Assembly: GCA_020859905.1 (NCBI GenBank)
Contig: JAJBVI010000160.1
Span: 1 to 44,683 of the forward strand
Source of the DNA: Lachnospiraceae bacterium
Lineage (GTDB): Bacteria > Bacillota > Clostridia > Lachnospirales > Lachnospiraceae
Length of the DNA stretch: 44,683 nt
Reading direction: 5' to 3'
Under the pieces are notes generated by a model that saw only the letters and a program-made list of their open reading frames with translations, searched no databases and was not told the DNA's origin. The translations under genes and the position numbers were made by a program. Shown here in pieces: positions 33,182-39,813 of this stretch; within the stretch, counting starts at the first letter, position 1; every line of letters begins with the position of its first letter.

Positions 33182-34549
33182 CTACACATGCAGGACATGA
33201 TGTCCCGCCGCTTTCATCAGGCGGTTCATGACCGCAGTTCCGATCCGCAGCGATGAAAAACTCTCTGAATAAATGCGATCCGCACCAAGCGCATCCATCT
33301 CCCGCAGAACCGCAAACAGATGACGCGCAATGCTGTCCTCATCCGCACGGCTTCCAATGGAACGGACAAACTCCGCTTGATACCTGCGCTCTGTCTCCTC
33401 CGTGCAGATCACGCCTGTTTTGATTCCCCGCCGGCGATTTTCCGCCGCCATGGTGTTGATTCGCCGAATCACGGCTTCGCCTGCCCCGCTGACAATGAGC
33501 ATCTCCGCTTTCGGCGCGTAATGCCGGTACTTCATCCCCGGCGCTTTCGGGTATGCGGCTGCTCCTGCCGGATCAAAACCGACTATTTCTCTTAATTCGG
33601 GGTCAGCCGCCCCTGCCGGGCCGTTATCGGCTGCTCCTGCCGTACCTTTGTCTGTATCGCCGGTCAGTCCGGGGCTGTTGCCGACGGCTCCTGTCAGTTC
33701 TCTATCTGTATCCCCGGCCAGACCCGGATCGTCGCCGACAGCTCCGATCACCTCCGCCAGCATCTCCCGCGTGATATAACCGGGACGCAGAACCAGCGGA
33801 GTCTCATCCGCGACCCATGCGCCGTCCGCCGTCTGCGTGATGCAGCTCAGATCTATAATTGTGGATTCTATGCCGATGCCGACAGTTCCGCCGTCCAGAA
33901 TCAGCGGGATCTTACCGGCCAGATCCTCCGCCACATGCTCCGCCAGCGTGGGACTCGGCCGACCGGAAGTGTTTGCGCTCGGCGCCGCGATATAGCCGCC
34001 GCTCTCCCGGATCAGAGCCAGCGCGGCCGGGTGATCCGGCATCCGGACTGCCACGGTGTCCAGTCCTCCCGTCGTCTCGTACGGTACAATCTCGCTTTTA
34101 CGAAAAATCATGGTCAGCGGCCCCGGCCAGAACGCATCCGCCAGCAGACGCGTCTGCGGAGGTATCTCCCGCGCGATCCGGTAAAGGGCGTCAAAATCCG
34201 CTATGTGGATAATCAGGGGATTATCCGACGGGCGTCCCTTCGCCGCGTATATTTTTCTGGCCGCCTCCGAACGCAGCGCATCCGCCCCCAATCCGTACAC
34301 GGTCTCCGTGGGAAAAGCGACCAGTCCTCCCGCTTTCAGGACATCGGCCGCGGCACGAATATGATCGAAATCGGGATCCCGCGGGTCTATTTTCCGAATT
34401 TCCGTGATTACGTGACCGGGTTTATCATACTCCGCTATTTGCGGGTTATTCTCCTGATTGTTTTTCTCTCTGTCCACGGGACAGCATATATCAGATTCCG
34501 CTATTTGCGGGTTATTCTCCTGAATATTTTTCTCTCTTCCGGCAATCAT
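33182..34549 (-). CDS. L-threonylcarbamoyladenylate synthase (Sua5/YwlC)
   Basis: About 455 residues. It makes threonylcarbamoyl-AMP from threonine, bicarbonate and ATP for tRNA t6A37. The YrdC-like catalytic domain (about 55-255) shows GGLVAFPTETVYGLGADA, AAKGRPSDNPLIIHI, FWPGPLT, VRMPDHP and PSANTSGRPSPT; the C-terminal Sua5 domain begins at GMKYRHYAPKAEM. Two insertions are odd: a duplicated REKN(I/N)QENNPQIAE segment at the N-terminus and an 18-residue repeat (GAVG.(D/S)PGL.GDTD) in the linker. The start is uncertain; the ATG at 34549 is only eight bases after a -10 box, and no later in-frame start has a good ribosome site. Confidence 0.9.
   Translation of the reverse strand: MIAGREKNIQENNPQIAESDICCPVDREKNNQENNPQIAEYDKPGHVITEIRKIDPRDPDFDHIRAAADVLKAGGLVAFPTETVYGLGADALRSEAARKIYAAKGRPSDNPLIIHIADFDALYRIAREIPPQTRLLADAFWPGPLTMIFRKSEIVPYETTGGLDTVAVRMPDHPAALALIRESGGYIAAPSANTSGRPSPTLAEHVAEDLAGKIPLILDGGTVGIGIESTIIDLSCITQTADGAWVADETPLVLRPGYITREMLAEVIGAVGDDPGLAGDTDRELTGAVGNSPGLTGDTDKGTAGAADNGPAGAADPELREIVGFDPAGAAAYPKAPGMKYRHYAPKAEMLIVSGAGEAVIRRINTMAAENRRRGIKTGVICTEETERRYQAEFVRSIGSRADEDSIARHLFAVLREMDALGADRIYSESFSSLRIGTAVMNRLMKAAGHHVLHV
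33633..33740. repeat. 54-bp in-frame tandem units in the Sua5 linker
   Basis: Units 33633-33686 and 33687-33740, plus a further partial unit, encode GAVGDDPGLAGDTDRELT and GAVGNSPGLTGDTDKGTA in the linker between the two Sua5 domains. Confidence 0.85.
34431..34538. repeat. 66-bp-period duplication at the Sua5 N-terminus
   Basis: A 42-base segment (core CTATTTGCGGGTTATTCTCC) at 34431-34472 recurs at 34497-34538 with few mismatches, in frame with the protein. Confidence 0.88.
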
Positions 34550-34556
34550 AGGGATG

Positions 34557-34565
34557 ATTATAACA
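34557..34565 (-). promoter_or_regulatory. Extended -10 promoter element for sua5
   Basis: TGTTATAAT on the minus strand, an extended -10 (TGxTATAAT) with no clear -35. Transcription would begin about at the ATG at 34549, which suggests a leaderless message or a later start. Confidence 0.5.
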
Positions 34566-34630
34566 CAGATCATCTGTATTGAACAGGACTTTCTGCACTT
34601 TTACTGAACAGGTCTTTCCTTACTTTTTAC

Positions 34631-34659
34631 TTGTCAAAGGAAATGAGTTAAAGTATACT
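34631..34659 (+). promoter_or_regulatory. Promoter for the galactose mutarotase gene
   Basis: -35 TTGTCA (34631-34636), a 17-bp spacer and -10 TATACT (34654-34659). Confidence 0.75.
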
Positions 34660-34691
34660 GGTGAGGAAAATTGACTGGGAGGATATGCAAC

Positions 34692-35729
34692 ATGAGCATT
34701 ACGAAACATCCCTTCGGAACCACTTCCGACGGAAAAGCTGCATATTTATATTGTATGAAAAATTCGGAGGGCGCGTATGCCGTTGTCACTAGCTATGGCT
34801 GCAGGGTTGTCGACATCTGCGTGCCGGACCGGGAAGGAGAACTCCGGGATGTGTGTCTCGGATATGACACGTTAGCAGAGTATGAAAATGATACCGCTGC
34901 CTTCGGCGCCGTGGTAGGACGGCACGCAAACCGCATCGGGAAGGGCTTATTTACACTGGATCGCGTCACATACCGGCTCGCCGTCAACAACGGCCCGAAC
35001 CATCTGCACGGCGGCCTGCGCGGTTTTCACCATTATAACTGGGATTCCCAGATCTCCGGCAATACCGTCCGTTTCACCCGGACATCCCCGGACGGAGAGG
35101 AGGGTTACCCCGGAAACCTTACCATGACGGTCGTCTACAGCTGGAGCGAAGACAATGAGCTGTGCATTTCCTATCAGGCGAAGACCGACAGATCCACTGT
35201 CTTTAACACGACAAACCATACGTATTTTAACTTAAACGGGGAGGACGCCGACACGGTGCTGGATCACACACTGCTGATCAAAGCGGCGCAGTTTACGGAG
35301 ACCGACGAGTACAGCCTCCCCACAGGCAGGATTCTCGACGTGGCCGGGACGCCGATGGATTTTACGAAGGCCAAGCCCATCGGGCAGGATATCCGCGCCG
35401 ACTACTACCAGCTGAAATATTCCAAAACCTACGACCACAACTTTGTGCTGTGCGGCAGGGGGCTGACGGAAGCCGCCGTGCTTTCCTCGGCGGAGTCCGG
35501 CATCCGCATGACGTGCTTTACAGACCAGCCGGGCCTGCAGCTCTATGTGCCGGCAGGTTCCCCGGCGGAACATGGGAAGAACGGGAGACGCTATCCCGCC
35601 TGCGGCAGTGTCTGCCTCGAGACGCAGCATTTCCCGAACGCCACCAGCCACCCGGCATTCCCGTCCGTGACCCTGACACCGGACGAACCGTTCGAATCGA
35701 AAACGATTTACCATTTTTCCGTTTTCTGA
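34692..35729 (+). CDS. galM: Galactose mutarotase (aldose 1-epimerase)
   Basis: A 345-residue enzyme that interconverts alpha and beta anomers of galactose or other aldoses. Family motifs are complete: VVGRHANRIG (substrate Arg), NNGPNHLHGG, the catalytic His in NHTYFNLNGE, DHTLLI, YDHNFVL and the catalytic Glu in CLETQHFPNA. No signal peptide, so it is cytoplasmic. The start at 34692 has GGGAGG nine bases upstream; a TTG 21 bases earlier is less likely. It is driven by a clear promoter. No other Leloir-pathway genes are near, so it probably serves general sugar metabolism. Confidence 0.93.
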   Translation: MSITKHPFGTTSDGKAAYLYCMKNSEGAYAVVTSYGCRVVDICVPDREGELRDVCLGYDTLAEYENDTAAFGAVVGRHANRIGKGLFTLDRVTYRLAVNNGPNHLHGGLRGFHHYNWDSQISGNTVRFTRTSPDGEEGYPGNLTMTVVYSWSEDNELCISYQAKTDRSTVFNTTNHTYFNLNGEDADTVLDHTLLIKAAQFTETDEYSLPTGRILDVAGTPMDFTKAKPIGQDIRADYYQLKYSKTYDHNFVLCGRGLTEAAVLSSAESGIRMTCFTDQPGLQLYVPAGSPAEHGKNGRRYPACGSVCLETQHFPNATSHPAFPSVTLTPDEPFESKTIYHFSVF

Positions 35730-35851
35730 ACCGAATCACAGACACCCGCCACAGGCAGACAGACCATGCGGACTGATCTGTAACGATCTCTGCTATGGCT
35801 ATAGTGCCGAATGATTTTTCATGTGCAAGGCGGAGGAAGGAGGAATATTTT

Positions 35852-37807
35852 ATGCCGCAGGGAGAATACGCCGCCGCCCTCAAGGCAGGAAAAAAAGAGA
35901 TACAGGCACGGGCAGCGGCCGGACTGCCGACCGGGCTGCCCGCGCTGGATGACATTCTGGAGCATGTCGAGATCCGCGGGGAGGTACCGCTCGGTCTGAT
36001 CGACATCCCCGCGGAGCTAATCGTCGGGACGAAGACCGTCAGCCGCACCACATCCTTTGCCCCCAACTTCATGCCGATCCTCGAGGAAGGTTCGGAATTT
36101 TCCATGAAATGGAACAGTCTGTGCCGCGCACATCTGCAGGAGGGCATCCGTGAACCGATCAAAGTATATGAATATTTAAACAGATACTATGTCCTGGAGG
36201 GGAATAAGCGCGTCAGCGTCCTGAAATATTTCGATGCCACCAGCATCCCCGGCTATGCGACGCGCATCATCCCCGCCTGGAAAGATACGCGTGAGATCAG
36301 GATTTACTATGAGTTTCTGGATTTTTACAACGAGACCAGCATCAACTACCTGGAATTTACCCGGGAGGGAAGCTACCGGAGACTCAGCCACCTGACCGGC
36401 CACAGGGTGAATGACCGCTGGAGTCCGGACGACCGCATGGATTTCCGCTCCTGCTACAACCGGTTTTCGGATGCCTTTGAGGAACGGGGCGGGCAAAAAC
36501 TGTCCTGTACGACCGGCGACGCGTTTCTGACCTATCTCAGCCTGTTCGGCTATGAGGAAGTCAAAAAAGAAACGGCCGCCGATTTTAAAACAAATCTCAA
36601 AAAGCTCTGGGATGAGATCGAACTGAATTTCCGCGACGCCGGACCGGAGGAGAAGATCGACATGAAGCTGGATCCGACGCCGGATACCAGAAAAGGCCTG
36701 ATCTCACAGATTCTGACCGTCTCCTCGTCTTCCGCCCGCGCGGTTACCAAAATCGCCTTTATCCACACCAGGACGACGGACACCTCCAGCTGGACCTACT
36801 CCCACGAGCTTGGGCGCATGTACGTGAATGATATTTTTCACGGGGAAGTAGAGACCGCCGCCTATGAAAACAATTTCACCGACGCGGACGCACAGAGTGC
36901 CATTGAGCAGGCAATCAGTGACGGCAACACGATCATTTTCACAACGACTCCTGTTTTCCTCGCCGCCAGCATCAAGGCCGCGATCAACCACCCGGAGATC
37001 AGAATTTTAAACTGCTCCCTGAACACCTCGCACAAGTACATACGGACTTACTATGCCAGAATATTTGAGGCGAAGCTGCTGAACGGAGTTCTCGCGGGCA
37101 TCATGACGGACACCAATACGATCGGTTACATCGCCGACTACCCTATCACCGCCATGCCCGCCACCATCAACGCATTCGCCATCGGAGTGAAAATGGTGAA
37201 TCCTCAGGCGCGGATTTTTCTGGAGTGGTCCACCGCGAAGGAAAATAAGGGAGTGGATCTCACGGAAAAATTATACAGCAAAGGCGCCACTTACATTTCT
37301 CATCTGGATATGATTGTCCCCCGGCATGCCACGCGGCGCTATGGGTTGTACCGCGTCAACGGGGAGACGCCGGTGAACCTCGCTTTCCCGGTTCTTGACT
37401 GGGGGAAATACTACGAGCGCATCATCCGGAACATCCGGCACGGCACCTGGAATGCCGAGAGCAAAACCGACGCAAAAAAAGCGGTGAGCTATTTCTGGGG
37501 CATGTCCTCGGGAGTGGTGGACGTCGTCTGGTCTTCCGCCATCCCCGCGGAGACGAGAAATCTTCTGGAGACCCTGAAGCATTCCATTACGCGCTACGAT
37601 TTTAACCCGTTCGCCGGTGTGCTGAACTCACAGGCCGGCACGGTTCAGTCCGATCCCGCGCACAGGATGTCCACAAATGAGATTATAGCCATAGACTGGC
37701 TGGCGGACAACATAACGGGCTGCATTCCCGCCATCAGGGACCTGGTTCCTGAAGCACAGGCCGTCGTGCGCCAGGAGGGCATCCGCAGGGAGGATGGCTC
37801 CGAATGA
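35852..37807 (+). CDS. ParB-like/BMP-family (Med-like) fusion protein
   Basis: A 651-residue protein without a signal peptide or lipobox. The N-terminal part (about 60-140) resembles a ParB/sulfiredoxin-type nuclease-like domain (YLNRYYVLEGNKRVSVLKYF). Residues about 300-610 resemble the BMP basic membrane/substrate-binding fold (VTKIAFIHTRTTDTSSWTYSH, TIIFTTTPVFLAASIKAA, NTIGYIADYPITAMPATINAFAIG, SHLDMIVP). BMP proteins are usually secreted nucleoside-binding lipoproteins; here the location must be cytoplasmic, so a ligand-sensing role is more likely. Start at 35852 after AAGGAGG. Its 3' end is duplicated downstream. It lies about 120 bp after galM. Confidence 0.75.
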   Translation: MPQGEYAAALKAGKKEIQARAAAGLPTGLPALDDILEHVEIRGEVPLGLIDIPAELIVGTKTVSRTTSFAPNFMPILEEGSEFSMKWNSLCRAHLQEGIREPIKVYEYLNRYYVLEGNKRVSVLKYFDATSIPGYATRIIPAWKDTREIRIYYEFLDFYNETSINYLEFTREGSYRRLSHLTGHRVNDRWSPDDRMDFRSCYNRFSDAFEERGGQKLSCTTGDAFLTYLSLFGYEEVKKETAADFKTNLKKLWDEIELNFRDAGPEEKIDMKLDPTPDTRKGLISQILTVSSSSARAVTKIAFIHTRTTDTSSWTYSHELGRMYVNDIFHGEVETAAYENNFTDADAQSAIEQAISDGNTIIFTTTPVFLAASIKAAINHPEIRILNCSLNTSHKYIRTYYARIFEAKLLNGVLAGIMTDTNTIGYIADYPITAMPATINAFAIGVKMVNPQARIFLEWSTAKENKGVDLTEKLYSKGATYISHLDMIVPRHATRRYGLYRVNGETPVNLAFPVLDWGKYYERIIRNIRHGTWNAESKTDAKKAVSYFWGMSSGVVDVVWSSAIPAETRNLLETLKHSITRYDFNPFAGVLNSQAGTVQSDPAHRMSTNEIIAIDWLADNITGCIPAIRDLVPEAQAVVRQEGIRREDGSE

Positions 37808-37876
37808 AAACTATACCGCACAGGCCGACCGGAGACAGACAGGCCGGCATCCGCAGGGAGGATGGCTCCGAATGAA
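37778..37876. repeat. 31-bp exact direct repeat, 68-bp period, at the BMP gene end
   Basis: The sequence GGCATCCGCAGGGAGG with its continuation through GGCTCCGAATGAA occurs exactly at 37778-37808 and 37846-37876. Each copy contains an AGGGAGG ribosome site and an overlapping stop/start GAATGA. Confidence 0.95.
37804..37875 (+). CDS. Short coupled leader reading frame created by duplication
   Basis: A 23-residue frame starting at the first GAATGA and ending in the second. It has AGGGAGG upstream, starts overlapping the BMP stop, and its stop overlaps the metallophosphoesterase start. Its last residues, GIRREDGSE, repeat the BMP C-terminus. It is probably a by-product of the 68-bp duplication, possibly used for re-initiation rather than for a functional peptide. 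Confidence 0.45.
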   Translation: MKTIPHRPTGDRQAGIRREDGSE

Positions 37877-38480
37877 GATTATGGCGATCGCGGACGCTGC
37901 GTCGCCGGCGCTCTGGGAACACTACAATGACAACAAACTGTACGACACCGATCTGATCGTTTCCTGCGGGGATCTCGATCCCCGCTATCTGTCGTTTCTC
38001 GTCACATGCGTGAATGTGCCTCTTTTGTATGTACACGGAAACCACGACGAATGCTATGACGACATTCCGCCGGACGGATGCATCTGCATCGACGACCGCG
38101 TCTATGTCCATAACGGCATCCGTTTTCTCGGTCTGGGCGGCTGTTTCCCCTACAACAAAGGAAAATATATGTACACGGAAGCACAGATGAAGCGGCGGAT
38201 CCGCAGGGTCTCCCGCCAGATCCGGAAATACGGAGGTCTGGATGTGCTCGTCACACATGCGCCCGTGCGCGGCATCGGGGACGGGGAGGATCTGCCCCAC
38301 CGCGGCTACCAGGCATTCATCCCGCTTCTGGAAAAATGCCGTCCGCCGTATATGCTGCACGGACATGTCCACATGCAGTATGACTATACCCTGAAACGAG
38401 AAAACGAGTATCAGGATACTAAAATTATCAACGCGTACGAGAAATATTTCCTGGAGATACAGGATGGCGGGGCTGTTTAG
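37872..38480 (+). CDS. Metallophosphoesterase (calcineurin-like)
   Basis: A 202-residue cytoplasmic dimetal phosphoesterase. Motifs: IADAAS (first Asp; the usual DxH His is absent), SCGDLDPRY (GD), VHGNHDE (GNHD), THAPVRGIGD (metal His) and LHGHVHMQYD (GHxH). This is close to short YfcE/ycf-type metallophosphoesterases acting on cyclic nucleotides or phosphodiesters; the substrate is open. The start at 37872 has AGGGAGG ten bases upstream and overlaps the stop of the short leader frame, so it is coupled to the BMP-like gene. The missing first-motif His could lower affinity for one metal. Confidence 0.82.
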   Translation: MKIMAIADAASPALWEHYNDNKLYDTDLIVSCGDLDPRYLSFLVTCVNVPLLYVHGNHDECYDDIPPDGCICIDDRVYVHNGIRFLGLGGCFPYNKGKYMYTEAQMKRRIRRVSRQIRKYGGLDVLVTHAPVRGIGDGEDLPHRGYQAFIPLLEKCRPPYMLHGHVHMQYDYTLKRENEYQDTKIINAYEKYFLEIQDGGAV

Positions 38481-38554
38481 GCACTTATAAACATTTTATG
38501 CACAAAATGGCTAAATTTTCATTCCGGTTCACTTACATCACCTCAGAAAAAGCC

Positions 38555-39107
38555 TTAGCGAAGCCCCAGGTAATCGGATATCCCTCCGCAGATGGCCTCC
38601 ACGAGCCGCACCTGGTAATCCTCCGCGCCAAGTAGCGCCTCCTCTGTCGGATTCGAGAGAAAACCGCACTCCACGATCACGGTAGGCACTGATGTCTTTT
38701 TCAGAATGTAGTAGCTCTCATTTGCCTTCGCCGCGCGTGTGTTCGAAGGATCCAGATTCTCGATCAGGCTCCGCTGCAGAGCCTCCGCCAGCGCTTCTCC
38801 CTGCGCGGAATCCCCGTAATAAAACACCTGCGCCCCGCTGACCGCGCTGTCCGTATAGCTGTTCTGGTGGATGCTGACCGCCAGTGCCGGCGCGGTCTCT
38901 TCAATGAGTGCCACACGGTTTTTCAGGTCGGAAACCTTGACACTCTCCGCGTCCTCGTCCGCCAGACTTTCGTCCTCCTCCCGGGTCATCACGACCTCAT
39001 ATCCCAGCTCCTCCAGGGCATCACGCAGTTTTATGGCAATGTCCAGATTGATATCCTTCTCCTTCGTGCCGGACACGCCGACTTTACCGGGGTCATCGCC
39101 GCCGTGG
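38555..39107 (-). pseudogene. N-acetylmuramoyl-L-alanine amidase (CwlD-like), 5' end removed by the element
   Basis: The coding sequence from HGGDDPGKVG onward is a normal amidase_3 domain: KEKDINL (Glu ligand), VSIHQNS (His ligand) and VECGFLSN (catalytic Glu). Upstream of the first zinc His the sequence stops matching: the expected DPGHGG reads PPHGG, and what precedes it is AT-rich and unrelated. The signal/membrane anchor and first strand are therefore missing. An open frame continues to 39250 but its GTG start has no ribosome site. CwlD-type amidases make the muramic delta-lactam of spore cortex; the 5' half should lie at the far side of the element. Confidence 0.82.
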
Positions 39108-39191
39108 GGCGGTAGTAAATTGCGGTAATTTGTACCGATGTGGTACGTTTGATTTTTCTTAATGTGCTTCGTAGAAAATTGAAATCTGCTG

Positions 39192-39220
39192 TTGACAAAT
39201 TTCAAAAGAAATGGTATGTT
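39192..39220 (+). promoter_or_regulatory. Plus-strand promoter at the element end
   Basis: A perfect -35 TTGACA (39192-39197), a 17-bp spacer and -10 TATGTT (39215-39220). The only thing downstream on this strand before a terminator is the structured segment 39227-39300. Confidence 0.65.
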
Positions 39221-39226
39221 TCTTAT

Positions 39227-39300
39227 CAAAGAGAAGCGGTTTTTTGCCACTCGTCTACAATGCTTTGTAGTCCTTGAGTGGGTTGCTCGCTTCTTTTTTT
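39227..39300 (+). ncRNA. Candidate small structured RNA convergent with the nuclease-like gene
   Basis: Three nested stems: AGAAGCG (39232-39238) with CGCTTCT (39288-39294), CCACTC (39247-39252) with GAGTGG (39276-39281), and CTACAA with TTGTAG (39255-39260, 39265-39270), then six T. With the promoter at 39192-39220 this predicts a transcript of about 74 bases. It is antisense to the last codons and stop of the gene ending at 39255. It may instead be only the bidirectional terminator of that gene, but its T-tract is on the plus strand. Confidence 0.5.
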
Positions 39301-39779
39301 ATGTCCAGGAGATCGTATAAATACATCTTTCCAAACACTGTGCAGTTAATAAGCAACCGCGCCGAGTAGATATGATAAATATCCGTCTTAATCTCATTGT
39401 CATAGGTCGGCATTGCAAAACGTGTCTTATAGTAATACCAGCCATTGCCTGCCATAAAAGAATGCTTGTCCTTCTGATTCGCATGAAATTCCTTTTCCGT
39501 TGCGATTTCCAGCATTTCAGGAATTGCTTGAGCAGCATTCGCCTTCACTTTGGCATTTGACCCTTTAAGATGTCTTATGTATTTTGAACCGCTGAACTCA
39601 TCAGGAAATTCATTCCCAATATAAATGATATCCTGTGTTTCCGCGATTGTAACAATTTCACCAACATATTTCTTTAAATAACTCTCAACCGCATCCCAGT
39701 CAATACTATGCTTGTTTTTAAAAATAACCTCAGGCAAAACAACGATCTTATGACCATTTTCATCCATTACAATCTTCAT
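39255..39779 (-). CDS. PBECR/MuF-type nuclease-toxin-like protein
   Basis: A 174-residue protein with no signal or membrane segment. It resembles the stand-alone domain found at the C-terminus of MuF-type phage proteins and polymorphic toxins, the barnase-EndoU-colicin-RelE-like group (IIYIGNEFPDEFSGSKY, KANAAQAIPEMLEIAT, FMAGNGWYYYKTRFAMP, KMYLYDLLDIKKEASNPL). If correct it would be an RNase-like toxin, but I cannot point to catalytic residues and the family call rests on memory of the pattern. It is 35 bp downstream of the recombinase on the same strand, so probably co-transcribed. A candidate small RNA converges on its 3' end. Confidence 0.55.
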   Translation of the reverse strand: MKIVMDENGHKIVVLPEVIFKNKHSIDWDAVESYLKKYVGEIVTIAETQDIIYIGNEFPDEFSGSKYIRHLKGSNAKVKANAAQAIPEMLEIATEKEFHANQKDKHSFMAGNGWYYYKTRFAMPTYDNEIKTDIYHIYSARLLINCTVFGKMYLYDLLDIKKEASNPLKDYKAL

Positions 39780-39813
39780 ATTCTTTTATTCACCTTCTTT
39801 TTCGTCCATGACT

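Noticed and set aside
39108-39250. A functional amidase with a new N-terminus starting at 39250
   Set aside because: The GTG has no ribosome site, the added residues are AT-rich element DNA, and the anchor and first strand of the fold are missing.
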